Of a stretch of DNA of 64,000 nt, positions 42,225 to 51,023 are shown piece by piece. This DNA is from Candidatus Faeciplasma pullistercoris (GTDB lineage: Bacteria; Bacillota; Clostridia; Oscillospirales; Ruminococcaceae), in contig DVLL01000023.1 of the NCBI GenBank assembly GCA_018715525.1, positions 1 through 64,000 of the forward strand, read 5' to 3'. The notes under the pieces were generated by a model that saw only the letters and a program-made list of their open reading frames with translations, did not search any database and was not told the origin of the DNA. Position 1 is the first letter of the stretch, and each line of letters opens with the position of its first letter. Both the position numbers and the translations under genes were made by a program.

Positions 42225-43292
42225 TTACAAAGAAATGAGAGATTTCTTTGCCCTTGTCATATTCTCGCAGCCGTCAGCCGTTACAATCACGAAGTCCTCT
42301 ATCCTTACTCCGAACTCGTCGGGGATATATATGCCCGGCTCGACGGTAACTATCATGTTCTCCTCAAATATATGCTTGCTCGACGGAGAGGCGTTAGGAG
42401 TTTCATGTATCTCCATGCCTACGCCGTGACCCAGCGAGTGACCGAACATCTTTCCGTAACCAGCCTTAGTGATTATGTCGCGGGCTACCTTGTCGGCGTC
42501 GCTGCCTGATACTCCCGCCTTTATGAACTCAAGGGATTTTAGCTGAGCCTCAAGGACAGTGTTATAAACCTGCTCCATCTTCTCTGTAGGCTTGCCGACG
42601 CAGACTGTCCTTGTCATATCGCTGTGATAGCCGTCGTAGGTCGCTCCGTAATCCATAAGCACAAAGTCGCCGTCCTTGACAACGCTTTCGCCCGGGACGC
42701 CGTGCGGCAGCGAGGTGTTTGCTCCGGTGAGCGCGATGGTATCAAAGGAAAGACCCTCAGCGCCGTTTCTGAGCATGTAATAGTCAAGGCAAAGGCCTAT
42801 TTCCTTTTCGGTGACTCCCGGCTTGATAAAGTTGAGCACATTCTCAAATGCGGCTTCCGCTATCCTCTGAGCCTTGATTATCTTTTCTATCTCCTCGCGT
42901 GATTTGACGATTCTCAGCTTGCCTATGGCTTCGCTCAGAGCGGACGAGGACACTATCTGCGCTTCACATATGCGCTCCTTATACATATTCAGCTCGGAGA
43001 CGGTCATTGTATCGCTCTCTATAGCGAGAGTCTTCGCCCCATGCTTTTTGAGGAGCTCATTGAGCTGGTCAAACAGCTTCTCCTGCAAAATGACCTCTGC
43101 GTCCTTGACCTTCTTGGTCGCCGCCTCTATATATCTGAAATCTATTATAAGATACGCCTTGTCCTTGAATGCAAGTACCGTTCCGGCAGAAGATTTCATG
43201 CCGGTAAAATAGCGGCGGTTGACATCTGCCGTAATAAGAGCGGCGTCAACACCGTCAGGAAGCACGGAAAACAGCTTTTCAAATTTGTTCAT
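42225..43292 (-). CDS. Xaa-Pro aminopeptidase/dipeptidase (M24 family)
   Basis: 355 residues. A creatinase-like N-terminal domain (about 1-130) precedes a pita-bread M24 domain. Metal ligands are visible: Asp in DYGATYDGYHSDMTRT near 214-227, His in GHSLGHGVGMEIHE and the Glu pair in TVEPGIYIPDEFGVRIED. The family removes N-terminal residues before proline, or splits Xaa-Pro dipeptides. It precedes efp, a conserved neighbour. Confidence 0.93.
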   Translation of the reverse strand: MNKFEKLFSVLPDGVDAALITADVNRRYFTGMKSSAGTVLAFKDKAYLIIDFRYIEAATKKVKDAEVILQEKLFDQLNELLKKHGAKTLAIESDTMTVSELNMYKERICEAQIVSSSALSEAIGKLRIVKSREEIEKIIKAQRIAEAAFENVLNFIKPGVTEKEIGLCLDYYMLRNGAEGLSFDTIALTGANTSLPHGVPGESVVKDGDFVLMDYGATYDGYHSDMTRTVCVGKPTEKMEQVYNTVLEAQLKSLEFIKAGVSGSDADKVARDIITKAGYGKMFGHSLGHGVGMEIHETPNASPSSKHIFEENMIVTVEPGIYIPDEFGVRIEDFVIVTADGCENMTRAKKSLISL

Positions 43293-43312
43293 AGTTATTA
43301 CCTCTTTAGTTT

Positions 43313-44170
43313 TTATTCTATAAAGCTCAAGTAAGAGTTTTTCATTGCCAATGCGTCATAAGACTGCGTTCCGGCGCTCTCGCAGATAAATACCGGAGTG
43401 AGCCGCCTCTTTGCTATTATCTCCATGAGAGGCTCAAAATCAGGTCCGAACACGCTGTCGTCAAAGGTCAGATGCCTCAGCTCCCCGCCCTTCTGAGTAT
43501 ACTCGATTTTCGAGAAGTGGGAGTGAAATACCTTAAGCCTGTCACTTCCGAGCTTATTTTCAATTCTGTCAAGTATGTAGTTGAACGCCTCAGCGGAATT
43601 TACCTGACCGAGCGTCCTCGCGTTCAGGTGTCCGAAGTCTATGCAGGGCAGGAAGCTGTCATCCAAGGACGCAAGCTCCAAGACCTCCTCAAGATTGCCG
43701 AGCTGATTTATCTTGCCCATAGTCTCAGGGCAGAAATGTATCTCCGAAAAGCCCTCGCTCACCGCAGCGTCCCATGCCTTTTTCAGAGTCGCCTTTGCTA
43801 AGCCCAAAGCCTCCTCACGGCTTAGCTTGGCGCATGAGCCTGAGTGGATGACTATCCTGTCAGCGCCTATCTTTCTCGCGGCGGCGCAGGACTGCAAAAT
43901 ATAGTCTATGCTCTTCTCCCTTTTCTCCTCCTCCACGCTTGAAAGCGAGATGAAGTAGGGAGCGTGCAATGAAAGCTTAATTCCGTGCTCCTCCGCCTTT
44001 GCCTTCAGCTTCGCGCCTGAGGCGTCGGACACCCTCACTCCCTGACCGCACTGATACTCAAACGCGTCCAGTCCGAGCGCCTGCAAATATCCGGGCATAT
44101 CAGAAGAGGAGCGGTACTTCTTTGAAAAATCATCCGAGCTGCCCGCAGGACCAAACAACGCTCTATCCAT
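43313..44170 (-). CDS. Endonuclease IV-like TIM-barrel protein
   Basis: 285 residues of the AP endonuclease 2/Nfo family. The metal-ligand segments are present but divergent: IVIHSGSCAK near 106, CPETMGKINQLG near 147, PCIDFGHLNARTLG near 175 and VFHSHFSKIEY near 212. A group of this type with the same altered motifs is common in Clostridia. Cleavage of apurinic sites is likely but not certain. It lies between yqeG and the M24 peptidase gene. Confidence 0.85.
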   Translation of the reverse strand: MDRALFGPAGSSDDFSKKYRSSSDMPGYLQALGLDAFEYQCGQGVRVSDASGAKLKAKAEEHGIKLSLHAPYFISLSSVEEEKREKSIDYILQSCAAARKIGADRIVIHSGSCAKLSREEALGLAKATLKKAWDAAVSEGFSEIHFCPETMGKINQLGNLEEVLELASLDDSFLPCIDFGHLNARTLGQVNSAEAFNYILDRIENKLGSDRLKVFHSHFSKIEYTQKGGELRHLTFDDSVFGPDFEPLMEIIAKRRLTPVFICESAGTQSYDALAMKNSYLSFIE

Positions 44171-44196
44171 TTACACTCACGCCTTTCATACAGACT

Positions 44197-44697
44197 TTAT
44201 CTTTTGGTAAGGCTCCTGCTTCTTCCGGGCAGCAAAGGCTTTTCAAGCGCACGCTTGACCCTGAACCAGAACCCGGTCTCATATACTATCGGATAGGTAA
44301 ATATGCTCCTCACTCCGCTCAGGTTACAGCCCAATACATCGGTAAAAATCTGGTCTCCGACAGAAGCCACCTCTTTGCGCTCAAGTCCGAGCGCTTTTAC
44401 CGCCCTGTGATATCCCTTAGGCAGAGGCTTGCCCGCGTCACAGACAAACTCAAGTCCAAGCACATCGGCAAACGGCTTCACACGCTCAAAATGGTTATTC
44501 GACAGTATTATCAGACGTATGCCCTCCCGCTTCATTTCAGCAAGCCAGTCCTGTATCTTGGGCGCGGGAACGGGGTTGTTGTGGGTAGTAAGGGTATTGT
44601 CAAGATCCAATATCAGAGCCTTAATACCCTCCTTCTCCAAAAACTCGACGGATATATCCGCTACCGAGTCAAAGACATATTTAGGCTTAAAAAGCAT
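44197..44697 (-). CDS. yqeG: YqeG-family HAD phosphatase
   Basis: 166 residues from the ATG at 44697, which is 5 bases after GGAGG; an upstream frame of six codons is not needed. The HAD motif I LILDLDNTLTTHN is near 28-40, motif II near IILSNNHFERV, and motif III/IV in VGDQIFTDVLG. YqeG family III phosphatases of Firmicutes are linked to 30S ribosome biogenesis and lipid metabolism; the substrate is not known. Confidence 0.9.
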   Translation of the reverse strand: MLFKPKYVFDSVADISVEFLEKEGIKALILDLDNTLTTHNNPVPAPKIQDWLAEMKREGIRLIILSNNHFERVKPFADVLGLEFVCDAGKPLPKGYHRAVKALGLERKEVASVGDQIFTDVLGCNLSGVRSIFTYPIVYETGFWFRVKRALEKPLLPGRSRSLTKR

Positions 44698-44707
44698 CAA
44701 GTCCTCC

Positions 44708-44743
44708 AAAAACAAAAGCGAACAGACAAAACTGCTCGCTTTT
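44708..44743 (-). terminator. Intrinsic terminator after rpsU
   Basis: On the minus strand a 12-bp stem (44732-44743 with 44714-44725, one G-U pair) with a 6-base loop is followed by GTTTTTGG. It lies 17 bp after the rpsU stop and immediately before the yqeG ribosome-binding site, so it separates rpsU from the next unit or attenuates it. Confidence 0.85.
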
Positions 44744-44760
44744 CTTTAATTATACTGTTA

Positions 44761-44934
44761 TTAGTACTTACGCTTACGAGCTGCTTCAGACTTCTTCTTG
44801 CGCTTTACCGAAGGCTTTTCGTAATGCTCTCTCTTGCGTACTTCAGCTATAACTCCGTCTCTTGCGCAGGACCTCTTAAATCTCTTCAAAGCGGTCTCCA
44901 AGGACTCATTCTTACCTACTCGTACTTCTGCCAT
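44761..44934 (-). CDS. rpsU: 30S ribosomal protein S21
   Basis: 57 residues, with a clear ATG (44932-44934) preceded by GGGAGGG. The sequence begins [20 protein letters not shown] and continues [20 protein letters not shown], ending [14 protein letters not shown], the standard Gram-positive S21. S21 sits near the anti-Shine-Dalgarno region of the small subunit. Two dyad repeats in the promoter and leader are noted separately. It has its own promoter and terminator. Confidence 0.97.
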   Translation of the reverse strand: MAEVRVGKNESLETALKRFKRSCARDGVIAEVRKREHYEKPSVKRKKKSEAARKRKY

Positions 44935-44999
44935 TTATCGTTCCCTCCCTTTGCCGCTCGGGCAGAGGATTTTACATCTGTAAAATGTAACTAACCTGT

Positions 45000-45028
45000 A
45001 TTATACGACAGGTCTAACATAAAGTCAA
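45000..45028 (-). promoter_or_regulatory. Sigma-A promoter of rpsU
   Basis: TTGACT (-35, 45023-45028) and TATAAT (-10, 45000-45005) are exactly 17 bases apart on the minus strand. Start near 44993, leader about 60 bases. Confidence 0.85.
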
Positions 45029-45051
45029 TAGCAAAATCAAAAATTCATATT

Positions 45052-47457
45052 TTATTTGGCAACTATATTTACAAGCTTGCCCTTTACATATATTTCCTTG
45101 ACTATCGTCTTGCCTGATAACTCCGCAGCTATCTTGTCCATCCCCTTGACGAGCGCAAGCACCTGGTCCTGAGTGGCGTCAGCCGCGATCATCGCTCTAT
45201 CCTTGAGCTTGCCGTTAATCTGAACGGCTATCTCTATCTCATCGTCTACGCACAGCGCTTCATCGTAGGAGCACCACTTTGCGTCGTGAATATATCCCCC
45301 GAAGCCGAGACTCTCGTACATCTCCTCGCAGATGTGAGGAGCAAACGGATAAAGCATTATCAGGAAGTCTCTGAGTTCAGCGCGGTTTACAGAACCTATC
45401 TGATAGAAGTCGTTGAGTATAGTCATCATTGCGGCTATGGCGGTGTTGAACTTCATCGCGTCGATGTCAAGAGTGACCTTCTTTATCATCTTGTGCATCT
45501 TTGCCGAGAGCGCGGGAGTATAGCTGTCGCCGTCAACCAGAATATCGCTAAGACCCCATACCCTGTCCAGGAACCTCTTGCAGCCCTTTACGCTTGAATC
45601 GCTCCAGGGAGCCGCCTTCTCATAGTCGCCCATGAACAGTGCGTAAACTCTCAGCACATCTGCTCCGTATGCCTTGATTACATCCAGCGGGTCTATCACA
45701 TTGCCCTTCGATTTGCTCATCTTCTCTCCGTCAGGACCCAGAATAAGTCCCTGAGCAGTTCTCTTCATATAGGGCTCGTCGGTATTTACCGCGCCGATGT
45801 CGTAAAGGAACTTGTGCCAGAAGCGGGAGTAGATCATATGTCTTGTGACATGCTCCATTCCGCCGTTATACCAGTCTACAGGCATCCAGTACTCAAGAGC
45901 CTCCTTAGAGGCGAACTCATTATCATTGTGCGGATCACAATATCTCAGATAATACCATGATGAGCCTGCCCACTGAGGCATGGTATCAGTCTCTCTCTTG
46001 GCGGGTCCGCCGCATTTCGGACAGGTGCAATTTACAAAGGAGTCTATTTTTGCGAGAGGGCTTTCTCCGTCCGAGCCGGGAACAAAGTTCTCAACGTCGG
46101 GAAGCCTCAGCGGAAGCTCCTCATACGGAACGGCCACCATTCCGCAGTGCTCGCAGTATACAATCGGTATCGGCTCTCCCCAATAGCGCTGACGGTTGAA
46201 CGCCCAGTCCTTCATCTTGTACTGCACGCCCTTCTCGCCTATTCCCTTTTCCTCAAGGTATTCAAGCATCTTAGCTATGGAATCTTTTTTATTCGTCATA
46301 CCGTTTAAAACGCCGGAGTTTACCATTTCTCCGTCGCCGGTATACGCTTCCTTGGAAATATCCCCGCCCTTTATTACTTCGATTATGTCTATGCCGAACT
46401 TTTTGGCGAACTCATAGTCGCGCTGGTCATGCGCCGGAACCGCCATAATGGCTCCCGTTCCGTAGCCCATCATTACATAATCCGATATGTAAATCGGAAT
46501 TTCCTTTCCGTTTACCGGGTTTATGGCTGTGATTCCGTCAAGTCTCACGCCGGTCTTATCCTTTACGAGCTGGGTTCTCTCAAATTCAGTCTTCTTTGCG
46601 CACTCGTTCCTGTACGCGACAACCTCGTCCATATTCCTTATCATGCCAAAGTTTTTGTCTATGATTGGGTGCTCAGGCGCCATAACCATAAATGTCACGC
46701 CGTAAAGGGTATCGGGACGGGTGGTGTAAATCCTTAACTTTTCGGGCAAGCCCTTAAGCTCAAAGTCAACAAACGCGCCTGTAGACTTGCCTATCCAGTT
46801 TTCCTGCTGGAGCTTTATGTTCGGAAGATAATCCACTTCCTTAAGTCCCTCAAGGAGTTTGTCGCAGTACTCTGTTATTCTTAAATACCACACATCTTTG
46901 GATTTCTGGACTATATCGCTGTGGCATACGTCGCACTTTCCGCCCTGAGAGTCCTCGTTGGATAAAACGACCTTACAGCTCGGGCAGTAATTAACAAGCG
47001 TCTTGTCCCTGAAGGCAAGACCATGCTCAAACATCTTGAGGAATATCCACTGAGTCCACTTGTAATAGCCGGGATCGGTGGTGTCTATTGTGCGAGACCA
47101 GTCGAACGCAAAGCCAACCTTTTTAAGCTGCTCCGAAAAATACTTTATATTCTTATCGGTAGATATCCTTGGATGTATTCCGGTCTTTATCGCATAGTTC
47201 TCCGCCGGAAGTCCGAAAGCGTCGAAGCCTATCGGGAATAAAACATTGTAGCCCTCAAGACGCTTCTTTCTTCCTATAACCTCAAGACCTGAATATGCCT
47301 TGATATGTCCGACGTGCATTCCGGCTCCGGATGGGTAAGGAAACTCGACAAGAGCGTAAAACTTCTTCTTCGACGGGTCTATATGCGCCTCAAAGGTCTT
47401 GTTCTCCTCCCAAAATTTCTGCCATTTCCTCTCAACGGCATCAAAGTTATATTTCAT
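45052..47457 (-). CDS. leuS: Leucyl-tRNA synthetase
   Basis: 801 residues from the ATG at 47457, with AAAGGA upstream. Class I signatures are present: YPSGAGMHVGHIKAY (HIGH) near 40-54 and KMSKSKGNVIDP (KMSKS) near 575. A CP1 editing domain lies between (motifs TTRPDTLYG and YGTGAIMAVPAHDQRDYEFA). Two Cys pairs in the middle (CPSCKVVLSNEDSQGGKCDVC) form a zinc ribbon. No T-box leader is seen; it follows rsfS in the operon. Confidence 0.98.
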   Translation of the reverse strand: MKYNFDAVERKWQKFWEENKTFEAHIDPSKKKFYALVEFPYPSGAGMHVGHIKAYSGLEVIGRKKRLEGYNVLFPIGFDAFGLPAENYAIKTGIHPRISTDKNIKYFSEQLKKVGFAFDWSRTIDTTDPGYYKWTQWIFLKMFEHGLAFRDKTLVNYCPSCKVVLSNEDSQGGKCDVCHSDIVQKSKDVWYLRITEYCDKLLEGLKEVDYLPNIKLQQENWIGKSTGAFVDFELKGLPEKLRIYTTRPDTLYGVTFMVMAPEHPIIDKNFGMIRNMDEVVAYRNECAKKTEFERTQLVKDKTGVRLDGITAINPVNGKEIPIYISDYVMMGYGTGAIMAVPAHDQRDYEFAKKFGIDIIEVIKGGDISKEAYTGDGEMVNSGVLNGMTNKKDSIAKMLEYLEEKGIGEKGVQYKMKDWAFNRQRYWGEPIPIVYCEHCGMVAVPYEELPLRLPDVENFVPGSDGESPLAKIDSFVNCTCPKCGGPAKRETDTMPQWAGSSWYYLRYCDPHNDNEFASKEALEYWMPVDWYNGGMEHVTRHMIYSRFWHKFLYDIGAVNTDEPYMKRTAQGLILGPDGEKMSKSKGNVIDPLDVIKAYGADVLRVYALFMGDYEKAAPWSDSSVKGCKRFLDRVWGLSDILVDGDSYTPALSAKMHKMIKKVTLDIDAMKFNTAIAAMMTILNDFYQIGSVNRAELRDFLIMLYPFAPHICEEMYESLGFGGYIHDAKWCSYDEALCVDDEIEIAVQINGKLKDRAMIAADATQDQVLALVKGMDKIAAELSGKTIVKEIYVKGKLVNIVAK

Positions 47458-47497
47458 CAATACCAGTCCTTTAAATCAAAAATGATTCATCATTATA

Positions 47498-47848
47498 TCA
47501 CAGTAAAGTGGCTATGTCAACCTCCTCGCCGTCGCTCCACAGCTTCTCCAGCGCGTAATCCGCTCTTGTGTCCTTATAGAAAACATGTACGATTATGTCG
47601 GTATAATCCATAGCTATCCAGCTCGCGCCGTCTATTCCCTCGATATGATCCGGCTTCTCGCCCTTCTCTCCCAACTTAAACTCCACCTCGTCGGCAAGTC
47701 CTCTCGTATGGGTAGTAGAGGTGCCGTGAGCGATAACAAAGTAATCCGCGATTATGGTCAGGTCGCCTATCCTGATGACCTTGATGTCAACTGCGTTCTT
47801 TGAGTCGAGAGCCCTTACGATTTCTGTCAGCTTTTCCTTTTGCGTCAT
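47498..47848 (-). CDS. rsfS: Ribosomal silencing factor
   Basis: 116 residues of the RsfS/Iojap family. RsfS binds L14 and blocks subunit joining in starving cells. Typical motifs are DYFVIAHGTSTTHTRGLADE near 35-54 and ASWIAMDYTDIIVHVF near 80-95. The gene lies between an LCP-type gene and leuS, the common clostridial order. Confidence 0.95.
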   Translation of the reverse strand: MTQKEKLTEIVRALDSKNAVDIKVIRIGDLTIIADYFVIAHGTSTTHTRGLADEVEFKLGEKGEKPDHIEGIDGASWIAMDYTDIIVHVFYKDTRADYALEKLWSDGEEVDIATLL

Positions 47849-47865
47849 GTTATCACTTTCCTTTT

Positions 47866-48858
47866 CTATGTCATGTTTTTTATGTTCGTCTCAAGATCCT
47901 TATATTTGTCGTTCACAGGATTTTCTTCGCTAATCTCTACAAGTCCGAGTTCCTCAGGATAGCATACATCGTCCTTTGAGCGAAATTGCTCGTTCAACAG
48001 GCTTGCAGCGCTCTCGACATCGGCGGCGTACACCTTTCTTCCCTCAAAATCCGCATCAGCTCCCGGAAGAAGCCATATATGGGAGTTCTCAGGTCTTACT
48101 TCGTTTGAGATGCTCGCAAGCTCGGTTATCTCGGATAAGTTCATATCGGTGTCTATTCCGTTTGCTATCACTCCCAAAAGCTGAGCGAACCATACCGACG
48201 CTCCCTTTTGGTTCAAATTCATGATGACTCCTGCCAGAAGCCTCCTGTACGCCTCGATATTCTCCCGACTGCCGATTAAATATGCCTCGCTGTCGGAAGC
48301 TATCCTCTCGGCGATGCTCTTTGTGATTATCCTCTCTCCGCTGACAAGCCGATAATCGCCTATCGTCGCCTCGTCCTCGATTTTTACCTTAACTCCGCCA
48401 AGAGCCGCGACACAGTCGGAAAAATCGTCGATATCCATCGTTATGCTGCCGTCTATCTTAAGCGAAAGAGCCTCGGAAACAGCGATGCCGTATATCCCCT
48501 CGCGGTATGCCGTTGACAGATCTCCCTTAAACCCATCAGCCGTTATAAGCGCGCAGGGCGGCAGCTCAAGGATATCAAGGGTATGAAGATCAAGGTCAAA
48601 CGAAAATATATGACTGCGGCAAAGAGAGCCGTCGTCTGTAATTGAAAAGATTATATTTTTCTTTTTCGTCACCGTATCAAAGCTGTAGCCCATCGAAGTG
48701 TAGCGGTCTATGTCCGAGACCGGCTGCCTCGCCGCGACAATCTTTTTTGCCGCCGACTGCGCGAGACTCAAAAGCGTATAGGTCGCGGCTGCCGAAACCG
48801 CGCAGGTAATTGAAATTACTATTGCGAGCTTTCTTTTGTAGCTTAAGCGTTTGAGCAT
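47866..48858 (-). CDS. Divergent LytR-CpsA-Psr (LCP)-like membrane protein
   Basis: 330 residues. A short cytoplasmic start and one membrane helix (about 10-32) are followed by an extracytoplasmic domain. The order of segments FSFDLDLHTLDILELPPCAL, AYREGIYGIAVSEAL, and DIDDFSDCVAALGGVKVKIE resembles LCP domains, which transfer glycopolymers to peptidoglycan. The arginine and aspartate residues expected in active LCP proteins are hard to find, so the enzymatic activity is doubtful. An LCP gene at this place between nadD and rsfS is common in Clostridia. Confidence 0.7.
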   Translation of the reverse strand: MLKRLSYKRKLAIVISITCAVSAAATYTLLSLAQSAAKKIVAARQPVSDIDRYTSMGYSFDTVTKKKNIIFSITDDGSLCRSHIFSFDLDLHTLDILELPPCALITADGFKGDLSTAYREGIYGIAVSEALSLKIDGSITMDIDDFSDCVAALGGVKVKIEDEATIGDYRLVSGERIITKSIAERIASDSEAYLIGSRENIEAYRRLLAGVIMNLNQKGASVWFAQLLGVIANGIDTDMNLSEITELASISNEVRPENSHIWLLPGADADFEGRKVYAADVESAASLLNEQFRSKDDVCYPEELGLVEISEENPVNDKYKDLETNIKNMT

Positions 48859-48894
48859 ATCTCAGCCTCAAAGGGCGGTGACTTCCTTTAGCTC

Positions 48895-50088
48895 CTACTT
48901 GTCTGACTTTTCAAGGCTCAGCCTGTAGCTTGTGTACTCGTTATACGCGGCAAGGGTGCACGCGGGGATAGTCCTCACATGAGCGCAGGAATAGCTCACG
49001 GAAAACTTCATCGCCTCATACATTCCAAGATTAAGATCCCTTCTCGCGCACTCACGCATCTCGTCCACTCCGGGGTATTCCCTCTCGGCGGAAATGAGAT
49101 CCGCTATGTACACTATCTTCTCAAGAGTGGTCATTCCTCCCTTTGCTACGGTATGATACCTGACCGCAGATAACACCTCCGTATCAGTAACGCCGAAGCT
49201 CTCCTTTAGGTATACCGCTCCCGCAATTCCGTGATAGGTCTTTGGAGCGTTAAGCTCGACAGTGTCTACCGGAAATTCGCTTCTTTTGACCAGCTCAAGC
49301 TGCTTATCAAAGGGTATTTCCTTGCAGATATCGTGTACCAGTCCGGCAAAGTACGCTTTATCGAGGTCACAATCGTTTAGACCCGCAAGTAAAAGCGCCT
49401 CGTCAGCAACATTCATCGAATGGGTAAATCTTTTCTCGGAAAGATTCTCACGAAGGTACTGCACATACCTATTATACCTTGATTTGTCAAAATTATATAG
49501 ATTATTTTTGTGAATGTATTCCTCTACCTTCACGGGTATCATTCCTCCTGAGTTGGATTTTGAGTACAGCATAGCCCTGACAGCGGTCGAGGACACCTGT
49601 GCCGGCTCGCAGCCAAGAAGTATGCAGCGAGTGCCAAGCTCATCCTTTACCCTCTGAGCGCTTTTCTCGAGCTCCTCGCCGTCGTCACCCGTCCTTGAAA
49701 AGCACAATAGCGTGGCAAGCTCAGAAATCCTGTCAGAGCGGTACCAGCGGGGAAAGCTCTTTAGCATATCGCTTCCCACGACGAAATAAAGCTCGTCCGA
49801 GGGATAAAGCGACTTGAAATGCTCAAGGGTGTTCACAGTATAGCTTTTTCCCTCTATGCCCATTTCATAGTCGGATACCTCCACCCCGGGAATTTCCGAC
49901 ACCGCAAGCCTGCACATATTCAGCCGGTGAATATCCGGCAAAAGGCTGTCGGCAGGCTTGTGAGGAGGAATATGATCCGGCATGAGTATCAGCCTGTCCG
50001 GCTTCAGCTTGTCGTGTATATGGCTCACTACTCTTACATGCCCGTTATGAATAGGGTTAAACGTACCGCCGAATATAACTATTTTCAT
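48895..50088 (-). CDS. nadD: Fused NadD (nicotinate-nucleotide adenylyltransferase) and YqeK HD-type hydrolase
   Basis: 397 residues. The N-terminal half (about 1-195) is NadD: FGGTFNPIHNGHV near 5-17, YFVVGSDMLKSFPRWY near 101-116 and VSSTAVRAML near 164-173. The C-terminal half (about 205-397) is an HD domain of the YqeK type: RFTHSMNVADEALLLA, then AGLVHDICKEIP, then KTYHGIAGAVYLKE. NadD makes deamido-NAD precursor; YqeK splits Ap4A symmetrically. They are usually two adjacent genes and here form one frame with no stop between. Confidence 0.93.
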   Translation of the reverse strand: MKIVIFGGTFNPIHNGHVRVVSHIHDKLKPDRLILMPDHIPPHKPADSLLPDIHRLNMCRLAVSEIPGVEVSDYEMGIEGKSYTVNTLEHFKSLYPSDELYFVVGSDMLKSFPRWYRSDRISELATLLCFSRTGDDGEELEKSAQRVKDELGTRCILLGCEPAQVSSTAVRAMLYSKSNSGGMIPVKVEEYIHKNNLYNFDKSRYNRYVQYLRENLSEKRFTHSMNVADEALLLAGLNDCDLDKAYFAGLVHDICKEIPFDKQLELVKRSEFPVDTVELNAPKTYHGIAGAVYLKESFGVTDTEVLSAVRYHTVAKGGMTTLEKIVYIADLISAEREYPGVDEMRECARRDLNLGMYEAMKFSVSYSCAHVRTIPACTLAAYNEYTSYRLSLEKSDK

Positions 50089-50378
50089 TTCACAAGCTCG
50101 ATCTGCGGCTTCTCGGGATTGCGCTTGTACAAAACTGCCTTTGATCCTATGGTTATGACCACCTCCGCGCCGATTTTGGAAGCTATCTCGTTTGCCGCCT
50201 CAGACGCCGTGTACATTGAGTTGTCAAGGCATTTTATCTTGACTATTTCATGCGCTCTCAGATAATCGTCTATCTGGATAACCTGAGCGTCGTTTACTCC
50301 GCCCTTGCCGATCTGAAACACCGGGTCAAGTCCTGCGGCTATTCCCTTAAGCTGGGCTCTCTGTTTGGATGTAAGCAT
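50085..50378 (-). CDS. yhbY: YhbY-family (CRM-domain) RNA-binding protein
   Basis: 97 residues. The CRM-domain pattern QIGKGGVNDAQVIQIDDYLRAHEIVKIK is present near 21-50 (shown in part by LDPVFQIGKGG), followed by VVITIGSKAVLYKRN near 74-88. YhbY homologues bind ribosome precursors. The stop overlaps the nadD start by 4 bases, so the genes are translationally coupled. Confidence 0.94.
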   Translation of the reverse strand: MLTSKQRAQLKGIAAGLDPVFQIGKGGVNDAQVIQIDDYLRAHEIVKIKCLDNSMYTASEAANEIASKIGAEVVITIGSKAVLYKRNPEKPQIELVK

Positions 50379-50406
50379 ATTTCGCCTCCCTTTATATCAC
50401 TTATTA

Positions 50407-50988
50407 TCATTTGTTTTTAAGAAACTCTTCCAGCTTGCGCAGAGCAGTTCCCCGGTGGCTGACAGCGTTTTTCTCATCGTCAGAGAACTCGGCGAGGCTT
50501 CTGTCGCCGACCATAAAAATCGGGTCGTAGCCAAAGCCGTTGTCACCGACTCTGTCATAGCCTATCCTGCCCTCTATTTTTCCGTCGAACTGGGTCATTT
50601 CTCCGCTTTCGTCTATGTATGTTATCACACATACAAACCGAGCGGTTCTCTTTTCATCCGGAACGCCTTTTAGCTTTTCCATGACCAGGTAGCAGCGCTC
50701 TATGTCGTCTACCTCGGGTCCTCCGTACCTTGCGGAATATACTCCCGGCTCTCCTCCGAGAGCGTCCACCTCGAGTCCAGAATCGTCAGCTATTGTCGGG
50801 GTGTGAAGAATGTCGTACAAAGCCTTTGCTTTGATGGCGGAGTTCTCCGCAAATGTGGTTCCCGTCTCGTCCGCCTCCATGTGGACTCCCGCCTCGCTCT
50901 GGGACTTAACCTCAAATCCGTACGGCGAGAGAATCCTCTTGACCTCGCGAAGCTTGTCCTTATTGTTAGACGCCAAAATCAAATCCAT
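50407..50988 (-). CDS. rdgB: XTP/dITP pyrophosphatase
   Basis: 193 residues from the ATG at 50988 (GGAGG is 10 bases before it; an ATG at 50997 is only one base away). The N-terminal LILASNNKDKLREVKRI is the nucleotide-binding start of the HAM1/RdgB family. Conserved TIADDSGLEVDALGGEPGVY, then GFGYDPIFMV and the C-terminal VSHRGTALRKL are present. It removes non-canonical purine triphosphates from the nucleotide pool. Confidence 0.95.
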   Translation of the reverse strand: MDLILASNNKDKLREVKRILSPYGFEVKSQSEAGVHMEADETGTTFAENSAIKAKALYDILHTPTIADDSGLEVDALGGEPGVYSARYGGPEVDDIERCYLVMEKLKGVPDEKRTARFVCVITYIDESGEMTQFDGKIEGRIGYDRVGDNGFGYDPIFMVGDRSLAEFSDDEKNAVSHRGTALRKLEEFLKNK

Positions 50989-51023
50989 ATAACACATGCC
51001 TCCGTATATATTCCTTCGTATAA

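Noticed and set aside
47458-47500. T-box leader for leuS
   Set aside because: Only about 40 bp separate leuS from rsfS and no T-box sequence is present; leuS is inside an operon.
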